Shown: positions 30,244 through 39,053 of the stretch, in pieces | Layout: each line of letters starts with the position of its first letter | Position numbering within the stretch: position 1 is the stretch's first letter | Origin: Autumnicola patrickiae | Lineage (GTDB): Bacteria; Bacteroidota; Bacteroidia; Flavobacteriales; Flavobacteriaceae | Length of the DNA stretch: 64,000 nt | Assembly: GCF_031846525.1 (NCBI RefSeq) | Contig: NZ_JAVRHM010000019.1 | Span: 20,100 to 84,099 of the forward strand | Direction of reading: 5' to 3' | Translations under genes and position numbers: made by a program | Notes under the pieces: model-generated | Database searches by the model: none | Told to the model about the DNA's origin: nothing | The model's input: the letters and a program-made list of their open reading frames with translations, nothing else

Positions 30244-31998
30244 ATGCTGAATAAAATACAGTCAAACGAAATCCTGGACCGTTTACCCGCGCATCTCCAG
30301 CAATACATAAAACCACAGAATTATGAGGAATACAGTTCTATAAACCAGGCGGTGTGGCGTTATGTGATGCGAAAAAACGTAAGTTACCTCAGCAAAGTAG
30401 CTCATTCTTCTTACCTGGAAGGTTTAAAAAAAACCGGAATCTCTATAGAACATATACCAAATATGTATGGGATGAACCGAATCTTGCAGGAAATTGGCTG
30501 GGCTGCGGTTGCTGTAGATGGTTTTATTCCGCCGGCTGCGTTTATGGAATTTCAGGCTTACAATGTACTGGTAATAGCGAGTGATATTCGGCAACTGGAG
30601 AATATTGAATACACTCCCGCGCCAGATATTATTCACGAAGGTGCAGGCCACGCTCCTATTATTGCCAATCCTGAATATGCGGAATATCTCAGGAGGTTTG
30701 GCGAAATTGGATGTAAAGCTATTTCCAGTTCCAGGGATTATGAAATGTATGAAGCCATTCGCCATCTTTCTATTTTAAAAGAGGCTGAAGGAATTCCTGA
30801 AGAAGACATCGCAGCTGCCCAGCAGAAAGTAGATTACCTCCAGAATAATATGGGTAAGGCGAGTGAAATGGCGAAAATCCGAAACCTGCATTGGTGGACG
30901 GTGGAGTACGGACTCATTGGCTCTTTGGAAAACCCAAAAATTTACGGCGCCGGACTTCTCTCCTCCATTGGAGAAAGCACCTGGTGTATGACAGATAAAG
31001 TGAAAAAACTGCCATACACCATAGCAGCTGCCGATCAGGAATTTGATATTACCAAACCTCAGCCACAATTATACGTGACACCAGATTTTGCACATCTGAG
31101 TCAGGTTTTGGAGGAATTTGCAAATACAATGGCATTGCGTACCGGTGGACTGCAAGGCGTTCAGAAACTGATAGACTCAAAAAACCTTGGAACTATAGAG
31201 TTGAGCACAGGTATCCAGATTTCCGGAGATTTTTCAGAAGTTATTTCCGGAGAAGGAAAACCGGTTTACATAAGTACTTCCGGAAAAACTGCACTTTCTT
31301 ATAAAGAAAAGGAGCTGGTAGGTCATGGCTCTGAAAATCATCCTGAAGGTTTTGGCTCTCCGATAGGAAAACTCAAGGGAATTAATCTTGCTATCGAAGA
31401 TATGAGCCCAAGAGATCTGAAGGCTTACGACATTTATGAAGGGAAAAATGTAAAACTGGAATTTGAAGGAGGAATAGTCGTAAATGGCGAAATTATCACG
31501 GGAACAAGAAATCTTCAGGGCAAAATTATCCTGATTAGCTTCAGGAATTGTACGGTGAGTTACGGCGATCGCATTCTATTTAAGCCGGAATGGGGAAAAT
31601 ATGATATGGCGGTTGGTAAAGAGGTGGTTTCTGCCTTTGCGGGTCCTGCAGATGTGTATTCTTTTGATTTGATTACCCACAAAACCTCTTCAACCACAAT
31701 AAAAAGTGCAAAAAGTCCGGAAAAAGAAGAACTTGAAAACCTTTACGAATCTGTACGAAATATCAGGGAAGGGAAAAATGCAATGTTCTCTCTTTCTGCA
31801 GCATTCGATATTGTAAAGAAAGACCATCCCAAAGACTGGTTACTGTCCGTAGAAATTTATGAGCTGGCGGTTTATCAGGATCGAAAATTGGCAAAAAAAG
31901 CACTAGACCATTTAACGGACTTAAAAAAGAGGCGTCCCAAAATTTCGCATTTAATAGAAGATGGAATTGAACTTGTAGATTCCGCACTTGTGAGCTAG
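30244..31998 (+). CDS. Aromatic amino acid hydroxylase with long C-terminal extension
   Basis: The first 300 residues form a biopterin-dependent aromatic amino acid hydroxylase catalytic domain, most like phenylalanine 4-hydroxylase. The iron ligands are H131 and H136 in IIHEGAGHAP and a Glu near residue 173 in YEMYEAIRHLS. Typical bacterial enzymes are 260-300 residues; this one is 584. Residues about 310-584 hold an extra region including GVQKLIDSKNLGTIELSTGIQ, a beta-rich stretch near 400-450 and a helical end (EIYELAVYQDRKLAKKALDHL). I do not recognise it; similar long forms are known to me in Bacteroidota. A TATCTTTA box (30214-30221) precedes the ATG by 22 bases. It ends two bases before the convergent DUF4230 gene. 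Confidence 0.88.
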   Translation: MLNKIQSNEILDRLPAHLQQYIKPQNYEEYSSINQAVWRYVMRKNVSYLSKVAHSSYLEGLKKTGISIEHIPNMYGMNRILQEIGWAAVAVDGFIPPAAFMEFQAYNVLVIASDIRQLENIEYTPAPDIIHEGAGHAPIIANPEYAEYLRRFGEIGCKAISSSRDYEMYEAIRHLSILKEAEGIPEEDIAAAQQKVDYLQNNMGKASEMAKIRNLHWWTVEYGLIGSLENPKIYGAGLLSSIGESTWCMTDKVKKLPYTIAAADQEFDITKPQPQLYVTPDFAHLSQVLEEFANTMALRTGGLQGVQKLIDSKNLGTIELSTGIQISGDFSEVISGEGKPVYISTSGKTALSYKEKELVGHGSENHPEGFGSPIGKLKGINLAIEDMSPRDLKAYDIYEGKNVKLEFEGGIVVNGEIITGTRNLQGKIILISFRNCTVSYGDRILFKPEWGKYDMAVGKEVVSAFAGPADVYSFDLITHKTSSTTIKSAKSPEKEELENLYESVRNIREGKNAMFSLSAAFDIVKKDHPKDWLLSVEIYELAVYQDRKLAKKALDHLTDLKKRRPKISHLIEDGIELVDSALVS

Positions 31999-32000
31999 CT

Positions 32001-32615
32001 TTACATCTTTATTTCTTCAAATTCTCCTGAATCCTGGATAGGAATATTGTTGTAAGTTAATGTCCATCCCATGGAATTCGTAAGAATATAAATTTTCTGA
32101 AGCTCACTTACCAACCTGTTCCTGGCGTTTGACTTCAGGTTGGAATTTTCAACTTTCTTCTGAATAGATTTATTAATCCTTTCTTTGATCTTGTTATAAT
32201 CTGAAGCATCAAACTGATTGAGATAATCCTGCGTGACGTCGTAATATTTTATATCTGGGTTTATAGAGATTTCCTCCTCCGGAATATGAATAATATTTAC
32301 AGTTTTATTCTTTTCATCGACATGGGTTTGCAATTTGCTCAAATCGTAAGCCACGGTAACTTCTGCATTTACAACTATAAGTGCTTTCTTTCTGGCAGAT
32401 AAAACATCAAAATAGAAACTTTTAGAATCGTTGTAAGAATAAACCTGTGAAAAAGAGCCTTCTGTTACCACTAATTTTCCTACATTTCTAATCTGCTCCT
32501 GGATAAGTACCGTATTCTCCTCAAGATTCTCCCGCTCAATCCTTTGATTTTCAAAATATCGATACCCAAAAAAAACAAGGATCACAATGAGTGCTCCAAG
32601 CAGTATTTTCTTCAT
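32001..32615 (-). CDS. DUF4230 family membrane-anchored protein
   Basis: A 204-residue protein with an uncleaved N-terminal helix (KKILLGALIVILVFFGYRYF) and an extracytoplasmic DUF4230 domain: VGKLVVTEGSFSQVYSY, ALIVVNAEVTVAYDLSKL, IIHIPEEEISINPDIKYYDV and a long amphipathic C-terminal helix region (YNKIKERINKSIQKKVENSN). The family is common in Bacteroidota and Firmicutes; function unknown. The gene is convergent with the hydroxylase gene, the stop codons being separated by two bases, so any terminator must lie in coding sequence. A 322-base gap follows upstream. Confidence 0.88.
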   Translation of the reverse strand: MKKILLGALIVILVFFGYRYFENQRIERENLEENTVLIQEQIRNVGKLVVTEGSFSQVYSYNDSKSFYFDVLSARKKALIVVNAEVTVAYDLSKLQTHVDEKNKTVNIIHIPEEEISINPDIKYYDVTQDYLNQFDASDYNKIKERINKSIQKKVENSNLKSNARNRLVSELQKIYILTNSMGWTLTYNNIPIQDSGEFEEIKM

Positions 32616-32722
32616 AGCATAAGCTTTAGGCCAAGTTACAAAATTTTAGAATTGGAGGAATAATCTAACCGGAAAGGCTGAATACTGTTGTGGTTTAGAA
32701 AGAAACCTTATTTTAAAAATGC

Positions 32723-32752
32723 CAGTGGACGGCCCCACCCGTCCACTGACTT
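32723..32752. terminator. Strong GC-rich hairpin in a 322-base gap
   Basis: CAGTGGACGG, loop CCCCAC, CCGTCCACTG: ten perfect base pairs, with TTTTTAAA on the plus side and, on the minus side, GCATTTTTAAA. It is 190 bases after the stop of the minus-strand GSCFA gene and 108 bases before the DUF4230 start. The rest of the gap 32616-32937 is AT-rich; I see no gene in it. The hairpin is either a distant terminator or the end of a small RNA. Confidence 0.5.
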
Positions 32753-32937
32753 TTTAAATTTCTAAAATCTACCCCAACAAATTTTAGATTGCAGTTTTTA
32801 AAGATTTCCATTAAAAAGACTTATCTCTTTATTATTAACAGGTTAACCTCTGAAATCTGCAAAGTAAATGTACGGAATTTTTGAAATCCCGGAATAATTT
32901 GGAATTAATTTAACGTTACCAAAATTTAAATGTTTGA

Positions 32938-33918
32938 CTACTTTGGTTTAGCAAATTTAATATGTGGAACTCTCGATTCAAGTTTATTGATCCTCGCCTG
33001 AAGCTTATCTTTAAACTTTTGATGCTCTTTAGATTTACCATTAAAAGGACGATGATTTAAGGCTCTCTGGATTTTTTCCACCTCATTCTTTGTCTCAGCG
33101 GTATTTTGGTTGATCCATACGTCATCAAAGCGACTCCAGATATAATCCACCGCTGTACTACTTGGATGTATCATATCCTCTGCGTAGAATCTATAATCCC
33201 TTAATTCGTCCATTACAATTTCGTAAGAAGGGAAATAAGAGAGGGTTTTCTTCCATTCTTCGTTCTGCTGAAACTCTCCCAAACATTGTTGTAATGCAGC
33301 CATAAGATTTGATTTACTCCATTGGTTTTCTGTAAAACCATCTTTTGTATGCCTTACCGGTGAAATATTAAAAATAACAGAGACTTTGGAATTGATCATA
33401 TGAAGATAAGATAGGATCTTCAGCAGACTCTGTCGAATATCATCCACCATCATCAATTCCTTCTGAAATTCCTTCTGCGAAATTTTATGGCAGTTCGCCA
33501 CCGTCCTGTCCAGATCCACCTGGCGATAACCCCAGGCTGTTCCAAGGGTGATCACCACATGAGTGGCAGAATTAAGAAACTTACCAGATTTTCTTACTCC
33601 CGAATTAAGATTTCTGATTAAATTTTTCTTGTTGGGGTTACTAAGTTCGCTGTGAGCATCAAAGCAATGCCATCTTTCTTGATGGAAAAAAACATCCTCA
33701 TCGCTATATTTATACCTGGAAACCACACGCTCCAGAAAATTTTCTATGGCAACAGGATGAAATAAAATTCCGAAGGGATTCCGGTAATTCTGAAATTTAT
33801 AATAATCCAGTTTACCACCAATATTGCCCACAAAGCAGGAGCCAAGCATAAAAATTTTAGAGTTATAATCTATCTTAGGTTCCTGCCCGGCAATTGGTAT
33901 TTTCGTTCTAAACTCCAT
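32938..33918 (-). CDS. GSCFA domain protein
   Basis: This 326-residue protein is named for the motif seen here as MLGSCFVGNIGGKL (GSCF plus a following aromatic or aliphatic) near residue 27. The GSCFA family is SGNH-hydrolase-like: the block GSCF would carry the nucleophile Ser, THVVITLGTAWGYR the next block, and DMIHPSSTAVDYIW near residue 238 the catalytic Asp/His pair (D-x-x-H). It may be an esterase or acyltransferase acting on glycans or lipids; no substrate is known. I use the ATG at 33918 (MEFRTKIPIAG); an ATG five codons upstream is possible. The gene follows alaS by 37 bases on the same strand. Confidence 0.88.
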   Translation of the reverse strand: MEFRTKIPIAGQEPKIDYNSKIFMLGSCFVGNIGGKLDYYKFQNYRNPFGILFHPVAIENFLERVVSRYKYSDEDVFFHQERWHCFDAHSELSNPNKKNLIRNLNSGVRKSGKFLNSATHVVITLGTAWGYRQVDLDRTVANCHKISQKEFQKELMMVDDIRQSLLKILSYLHMINSKVSVIFNISPVRHTKDGFTENQWSKSNLMAALQQCLGEFQQNEEWKKTLSYFPSYEIVMDELRDYRFYAEDMIHPSSTAVDYIWSRFDDVWINQNTAETKNEVEKIQRALNHRPFNGKSKEHQKFKDKLQARINKLESRVPHIKFAKPK

Positions 33919-33955
33919 ATCGTTCCTCTCCATCAGTTCTTAAAGTGCTGCAGGT

Positions 33956-36571
33956 TTATTTAATGTACTCTTTCGCCTTCTGCAAAGCATCGTTTAATCC
34001 GGCAGGATTTTTACCTCCTGCAGTGGCGAAAAATGGTTGACCGCCACCGCCTCCCTGGATATATTTACCGAGTTCACGAATTATAGTTCCCGCATTCAGA
34101 TCTTTTTCTGCAACAAGGTTTTTTGAAATATAGCAGGAAAGCAAAGCTTTTCCATTCTGTTCTGTTCCAAACACAAGAAAAAGATTATCCATCTCGTTAT
34201 CCAGCTGAAATGCCAGATCTTTAATTCCGCCGGCGTCAATATCCACAAGTTTTGCCAGGAAGTTTATTCCGTTAACCTCTTCAATTTCATTTTTAAGATC
34301 AGATTTTAAAGATTTAGCCTTATCCTTCAGTAGACTCTCTACCTGTTTCTTTAATTCTGAATTTTCTTCCTGCAGGTTACTAATGGATTTTACGGGGTCT
34401 TTGGAATTCTTCAGAAGGGTTTTCACCTCATCCATTGTTTTATCCTGTTCAGCAAAATAATCTTTTACTGCATCACCGGTAATGGCTTCTATCCTTCGAA
34501 TTCCCGAAGCTACCGCACCTTCACTCACTATCTTAAAATGCCAAATATCGGCTGTATTCTTCACATGGATTCCGCCGCAAAGTTCCATAGACTCCCCAAA
34601 CCGGATCGCCCTTACCGAGTCTCCGTATTTTTCACCAAAAAGTGCGATCGCTCCCTGATCCAGCGCATCCTGGTAAGCTATATTCCGTTGCTCGTTAAGT
34701 TCATGGTTTTCCCTGATCCGCGCATTTACAAAAGCTTCAACTTCCTCCAATTGTTCTTTGGAAACTTTGCTGAAATGAGAAAAGTCAAACCTCAAATACC
34801 CACTATGCACCATAGAACCTTTTTGTTCTACATGTTCACCAAGAATCTTTCGTAGCGCCTGGTGCAATAAATGCGTAGCGGTATGATTTGCGGCTGTCCT
34901 TGCCCGTTGAGATGCATCTACAACTGCTTTAAAAGTCGCTTCAGGATTTTTGGGAAGGGATTTGGCAAAATGAATAATCTGATTATTCTCCCTTTTTGTA
35001 TCGATAATGTAAACAACATTTCCGTTCTCTGCTTCCAGGTAGCCTTTGTCACCAACCTGTCCTCCACCTTCCGGATAAAAAGGGGTCTTGTTAAGAACGA
35101 TCTGGAACAATTCTCCCTGCTTCTTATTTTCCACCTTTCGATATTTGGCAATTTTCACCTCAGACTCGAGATGATCATAACCTATAAAAGCATCTTTTTC
35201 TACGGAATTTAACTCTGTCCAATCTCCGGCAGTAACTTGTGTCGCGGCGCGGGAACGGTCTTTTTGCTTCTTTAATTCCGCCTCAAATTCTTTTTCATCT
35301 AAATCGTATCCGCGTTCCCTAAGGATAAGCGCCGTTAAATCTATCGGAAAACCATAGGTGTCGTAAAGCTCAAAAGCTTTTTTTCCGGAAATTTTCTTCC
35401 CTTCAGCCTCCTCAATAATATTCTCCAGCAGCACCAACCCCTGATCCAAAGTTCTCAAGAAGGAAATCTCCTCTTCCCTGATTACGTTTTCACAAAGTTG
35501 TTTTTGAGACTTAAGTTCGGGGAAGGTTTCGCCTATTTGTCGGCTTAAAGTCGCTACCAGTTTATAAATAAACGGTTCTTTGGTGTCTAAAAATGTAAAT
35601 CCGTAGCGGATAGCCCTTCTTAAAATTCTTCTTATTACATAACCGGCTCCCGTATTACTCGGCAACTGCCCGTCTGCAATAGAAAAAGCGACTGCTCTAA
35701 CATGGTCAGCAATTACTCTAAAGGCGATATTTGCCTTTTCTGAGGTGCCGTATTCTTTATTGGTAACTGCCTCAATTTCCCGGATTAGCGGTGTAAAAAC
35801 ATCGGTTTCATAATTAGATTGCTTGCCCTGCAATACCATACACAAGCGCTCAAAGCCCATCCCGGTATCTATATGTTTTGCCGGCAACTCTTCAAGAGAA
35901 CCGTCAGCTTTACGATTGTACTGCATAAAAACAAGGTTCCAGATTTCCACCACCTGGGGATGGTCTGCATTTACGAGTTCCCTTCCGGAAGTTTTAGCTT
36001 TTTCTTCATCAGAACGAATGTCGATATGAATTTCAGAACATGGTCCGCAGGGTCCCTGGTCACCCATTTCCCAAAAATTATCCTTTTTATTTCCGTAGAT
36101 AATCCGCTCTTCAGGAACAATGGCTTTCCATAATTCCAAAGCTTCAGTATCAAGCTCCAGCTTATCGTTATCTTTACTGCCCTCAAAAACAGAAACGTAA
36201 AGATTTTCAGGATTGATTTTATAAACTTCAGTAAGTAATTCCCACGCCCACTGGATCGCTTCCTTTTTAAAATAATCTCCAAAACTCCAGTTTCCCAGCA
36301 TTTCAAACATCGTGTGGTGGTATGTATCATGCCCTACCTCTTCCAGATCATTATGTTTACCACTAACCCTCAAACATTTTTGAGTATCTGTAACCCGGGA
36401 ATTTTTTGGTTCTGAATTTCCTAAAAAGAATTCTTTGAACTGGTTCATCCCAGCATTGGTAAACATTAGCGTAGGATCATCCTTTATCACCATGGGCGCG
36501 GAAGAAACTATGGAATGGGATTTGCTTTTAAAAAATTGGAGAAATTGGTTTCGGACATCTTGCGATTTCAT
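33956..36571 (-). CDS. alaS: Alanyl-tRNA synthetase
   Basis: AlaRS charges tRNA-Ala and edits mischarged Ser and Gly. At 871 residues it is complete. N-terminal aminoacylation domain: VRNQFLQFFKSKSHSIV, MFTNAGMNQFKEFFLG, MLGNWSFGDYFKKEAI and DTGMGFERL. Editing domain zinc ligands: HTATHLLHQ near residue 562 and CGGIHVKNT near 665. The C-terminal DHHA1 domain ends with GGGGGQPFFATAGGKN. The TGA-free start ATG at 36571 gives MKSQDVRNQFL. It is divergent from the M23 peptidase gene; the 132-base gap holds both promoters and a small palindrome. The GSCFA gene probably forms an operon with it. Confidence 0.97.
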   Translation of the reverse strand: MKSQDVRNQFLQFFKSKSHSIVSSAPMVIKDDPTLMFTNAGMNQFKEFFLGNSEPKNSRVTDTQKCLRVSGKHNDLEEVGHDTYHHTMFEMLGNWSFGDYFKKEAIQWAWELLTEVYKINPENLYVSVFEGSKDNDKLELDTEALELWKAIVPEERIIYGNKKDNFWEMGDQGPCGPCSEIHIDIRSDEEKAKTSGRELVNADHPQVVEIWNLVFMQYNRKADGSLEELPAKHIDTGMGFERLCMVLQGKQSNYETDVFTPLIREIEAVTNKEYGTSEKANIAFRVIADHVRAVAFSIADGQLPSNTGAGYVIRRILRRAIRYGFTFLDTKEPFIYKLVATLSRQIGETFPELKSQKQLCENVIREEEISFLRTLDQGLVLLENIIEEAEGKKISGKKAFELYDTYGFPIDLTALILRERGYDLDEKEFEAELKKQKDRSRAATQVTAGDWTELNSVEKDAFIGYDHLESEVKIAKYRKVENKKQGELFQIVLNKTPFYPEGGGQVGDKGYLEAENGNVVYIIDTKRENNQIIHFAKSLPKNPEATFKAVVDASQRARTAANHTATHLLHQALRKILGEHVEQKGSMVHSGYLRFDFSHFSKVSKEQLEEVEAFVNARIRENHELNEQRNIAYQDALDQGAIALFGEKYGDSVRAIRFGESMELCGGIHVKNTADIWHFKIVSEGAVASGIRRIEAITGDAVKDYFAEQDKTMDEVKTLLKNSKDPVKSISNLQEENSELKKQVESLLKDKAKSLKSDLKNEIEEVNGINFLAKLVDIDAGGIKDLAFQLDNEMDNLFLVFGTEQNGKALLSCYISKNLVAEKDLNAGTIIRELGKYIQGGGGGQPFFATAGGKNPAGLNDALQKAKEYIK
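35138..35158 (+). repeat. Degenerate palindromic repeat in alaS
   Basis: TCGATATTTGGCAATTTTCAC: right half matches the dispersed repeat, left half has diverged. Weak evidence. Confidence 0.3.
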
Positions 36572-36652
36572 GAAGCTCTTTTGTTCTAAATTTTACAAAA
36601 TTTATGACGGCGATGAAACAATTCATATATTTGTTCGTTTACCGTTTGAATT

Positions 36653-36668
36653 TGCACAATAATGTGCA
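36653..36668. promoter_or_regulatory. Palindrome in the alaS / M23 peptidase divergent promoter region
   Basis: TGCACA, ATAA, TGTGCA: perfect six-base arms, 36 bases before the M23 peptidase start. Position and form suggest an operator; the regulator is unknown, although a MerR-type gene lies just downstream. Confidence 0.4.
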
Positions 36669-36703
36669 TTTATATAATGGCAAAAATAGCACAAATTTAA
36701 CTC

Positions 36704-37681
36704 ATGTCGAAGGTTAAATACTATTACGATAGCGAGACACTTTCCTATAAAAAAATTGAGCGCCGTCGGGGACGACGCTTAGGAATTATAATGCTGAGTA
36801 TCCTCAGCTCCTTTCTGGCAGGTTTTATACTGCTGGTAATTTACCTTAACATCCCGCAGATTGAAACTCCCAAAGAAAAAGCCTTAAAAAGGGAATTGCA
36901 AAATATGCAACTGCAATATGGCCTTCTCAACAAAAAAATGAATCAGGTTCAGGATGTGCTGGCAAATATTGAAGACCGGGACAACAACATTTACAGGTTG
37001 TATTTTGAAGCCAATCCGGTTCCAGAGGAACAGCGGAAAGCTGGGTTTGGTGGAATAAACCGTTACAAAGACCTTGAAGGTTTCGATAATTCCAAGTTAA
37101 TTATCGAAACTACCAAAAGAATGGACGTGCTTACAAAACAGATTGTGGTCCAATCCAAATCCCTGGATGAAATTGCGGAGCTCGCTAAGGAAAAAGGGGA
37201 TTTACTCGCTTCGGTTCCAGCTATACAACCTGTAAAAAATGAAGACCTTAAAAGAATAGCCTCCGGATATGGATGGAGAACAGATCCTTTTACCAAGGTA
37301 AAAAAATTCCATTACGGGATGGACTTTACAGCACCCCGCGGCACACCGGTTTACGCTACCGGCGATGGAAGGGTCACCCGGGCAGACAACCGCTCTACAG
37401 GCTATGGCAACCATATAAGGATTGACCACGGTTATGGCTACACCAGCCTTTATGGACACCTCTATAAGTACAATGTACGTCGTGGGCAAGCAGTAAAACG
37501 CGGAGATGTTATTGGTTTTGTGGGAAGCACCGGAAGATCTGAAGCTCCACATTTACACTACGAAATCTTTAAAGATGAAGACAGGATTAACCCTATCAAC
37601 TTTTACTATGGAAATCTTTCTCCGGAAGAATTTGATGAGATTTTAGAAAAAGCACAACAAGAAAACCAATCCCTCGACTAA
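36704..37681 (+). CDS. M23 family metalloendopeptidase, membrane-anchored
   Basis: A 325-residue peptidoglycan endopeptidase of the lysostaphin type. A charged N-terminus (KKIERRRGRRLGII) is followed by one membrane helix (about residues 26-48) and a periplasmic coiled-coil region (PKEKALKRELQNMQLQYGLLNKKM). The LytM domain is at 185-310: RIASGYGWRTDPFTKVKKFHYGMDF has the first His and the Asp ligand (HxxxxD), followed by GYGYTSLYGHLYKY and EAPHLHYEIFKD with the HxH ligand and catalytic His. All zinc residues are present, so it should be active, cutting stem peptide crosslinks. Its stop codon overlaps the MerR gene start by one base, so the two are translationally coupled. Confidence 0.93.
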   Translation: MSKVKYYYDSETLSYKKIERRRGRRLGIIMLSILSSFLAGFILLVIYLNIPQIETPKEKALKRELQNMQLQYGLLNKKMNQVQDVLANIEDRDNNIYRLYFEANPVPEEQRKAGFGGINRYKDLEGFDNSKLIIETTKRMDVLTKQIVVQSKSLDEIAELAKEKGDLLASVPAIQPVKNEDLKRIASGYGWRTDPFTKVKKFHYGMDFTAPRGTPVYATGDGRVTRADNRSTGYGNHIRIDHGYGYTSLYGHLYKYNVRRGQAVKRGDVIGFVGSTGRSEAPHLHYEIFKDEDRINPINFYYGNLSPEEFDEILEKAQQENQSLD

Positions 37682-38010
37682 TGCACGTAGACCTCCCGGA
37701 AAAGCGCTACTATAATATTGGTGAAGTTGCCGAAGCATTTAAGGTAAATACTTCGCTTATCCGGTTTTGGGAAAAAGAATTTGATGTTATTAAACCCAAG
37801 AAGAATGCCAAAGGCAACCGGAAGTTTACACCAGAGGATATCAAGAATCTTGAGCTTATTTTTCACCTCGTAAAAGAGCGCGGATTTACACTGGAAGGTG
37901 CAAAAATTCATCTGAAAGAAGAAAAGCATCAAACCCTAACCAATTTTGAAATTATTCGTAAGTTAGAGGGCATAAAAGCTACTCTTATAAATATCAAAAA
38001 TCAGTTATAA
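37681..38010 (+). CDS. MerR-family transcriptional regulator
   Basis: A 109-residue protein with a MerR DNA-binding domain: YNIGEVAEAFKVNTSLIRFWEKEFDVIKPKKNAKGNRKFT covers the helix-turn-helix and wing, DIKNLELIFHLVKERGFTLEGAKIHL the coupling helix. No cysteine-based metal site or large effector domain follows; the C-terminus is a short coiled coil (FEIIRKLEGIKATLINIKNQL) for dimerisation. It overlaps the preceding peptidase gene (TAATG) and is followed two bases later by the LemA gene, so it likely controls this envelope operon. Targets are not known; the palindrome at 36653 is one candidate. Confidence 0.9.
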   Translation: MHVDLPEKRYYNIGEVAEAFKVNTSLIRFWEKEFDVIKPKKNAKGNRKFTPEDIKNLELIFHLVKERGFTLEGAKIHLKEEKHQTLTNFEIIRKLEGIKATLINIKNQL

Positions 38011-38012
38011 TT

Positions 38013-38609
38013 ATGAAAAAATGGCTAATCCCAACAATTGTGATCGTTGTTGTGGCAATTATTATTTACAGCCTTACTGCAGGCATTAACAACACCGCGG
38101 TAGAACTGGAAGAAACAGTTACTCAAACCTGGGCAGATGTAGAAACTTCTTATCAAAGAAGAAGCGATCTTATCCCTAACCTGGTTAGTACCGTAAGGGG
38201 AGCAGCCGATTTTGAAAGGGGTACACTTACAGATGTAATTGAGGCGCGTGCCCGTGCTACCTCTGTAAATGTAGATGCCAATAATCTTGATCCACAACAA
38301 ATACAACAGTTCCAGGAAGCCCAGGGCGAGGTATCTTCAGCATTATCGCGACTATTAGTCACCGTAGAACGCTATCCAGAATTAAGGGCAAACCAAAACT
38401 TCCTGCAACTACAATCACAACTGGAAGGTACAGAGAATCGTATAAGTGTAGCAAGGACGCGCTACAATGAATCTGTGAGGGAATATAATACCTACATCAG
38501 GAAATTCCCTAACAACATCTTTACAGGAATGTTTGGATTTGAAAGAAAGCCATCATTTGAAGCTGAAGCCGGAGCAGAAACCGCACCAGACGTCGAATTT
38601 GAATTTTAG
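38013..38609 (+). CDS. lemA: LemA family protein
   Basis: LemA proteins have one N-terminal membrane helix and a helical bundle. Here the helix is residues 4-22 (WLIPTIVIVVVAIIIYSL), then ETVTQTWADVETSYQRRSDLIPNLVSTVRGAADFERGTLTDVIEARARAT, which is the family core, and RISVARTRYNESVREYNTYIRKFPNNIF, the strongly conserved last helix. Length 198 is typical. Function is not settled; LemA genes usually stand next to TPM-domain genes, as they do here, and have been linked to envelope stress and to sensing. The gene is two bases after the MerR gene and three bases before the first TPM gene. Confidence 0.93.
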   Translation: MKKWLIPTIVIVVVAIIIYSLTAGINNTAVELEETVTQTWADVETSYQRRSDLIPNLVSTVRGAADFERGTLTDVIEARARATSVNVDANNLDPQQIQQFQEAQGEVSSALSRLLVTVERYPELRANQNFLQLQSQLEGTENRISVARTRYNESVREYNTYIRKFPNNIFTGMFGFERKPSFEAEAGAETAPDVEFEF

Positions 38610-38612
38610 ATT

Positions 38613-39053
38613 ATGAGCAGGACTGAAGAATTTTTGACGAAAGCTGAAGAGGAAGAAATTGTAGAGGCAATAAGAACTTCCGAAAAAAATACTTCAGGAG
38701 AAATACGGGTTCACCTGGAAAAATCTGCCGGAGATTTGGATATTTTCGATAGGGCGATGGAAGTTTTCCACATGCTGAAGATGGACAACACAAAGCAGGA
38801 TAATGGTGTACTTATTTATGTTGCCGTAGAAGACCGTAATTTTGTAATCTATGGTGATAAAGGAATTAACGATGTGGTATCCAATGATTTTTGGGAAAGC
38901 ACAAAAGATGCTATTGTAGCACAGTTTAAACAAGGAAATTTTAAACAGGGACTGGTAGACGGTGTATTAAAGGCCGGAGATCAGCTCCAGAAACATTTCC
39001 CGTGGAAAGAGACAACAGTAAACGAACTTTCCGACAAAATTTCAAAAGGATAA
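38613..39053 (+). CDS. TPM domain protein (cytosolic form)
   Basis: A 146-residue protein consisting of a TPM (TLP18.3/Psb32/MOLO-1) domain without signal peptide: FLTKAEEEEIVEAIRTSEKNTSGEIRVHLE, then HMLKMDNTKQDNGVLIYVAVEDRNFVIYGDKGI and VSNDFWESTKDAIVAQFKQGNFKQGLVDGV. Some TPM proteins are acid phosphatases in plant thylakoids or are involved in photosystem repair; in bacteria the role is unknown. The lack of an export signal indicates that it stays in the cytoplasm or at the inner face of the membrane, in contrast to the second TPM protein. Start ATG is three bases after the lemA stop; the following gene starts directly after its stop codon. Confidence 0.9.
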   Translation: MSRTEEFLTKAEEEEIVEAIRTSEKNTSGEIRVHLEKSAGDLDIFDRAMEVFHMLKMDNTKQDNGVLIYVAVEDRNFVIYGDKGINDVVSNDFWESTKDAIVAQFKQGNFKQGLVDGVLKAGDQLQKHFPWKETTVNELSDKISKG

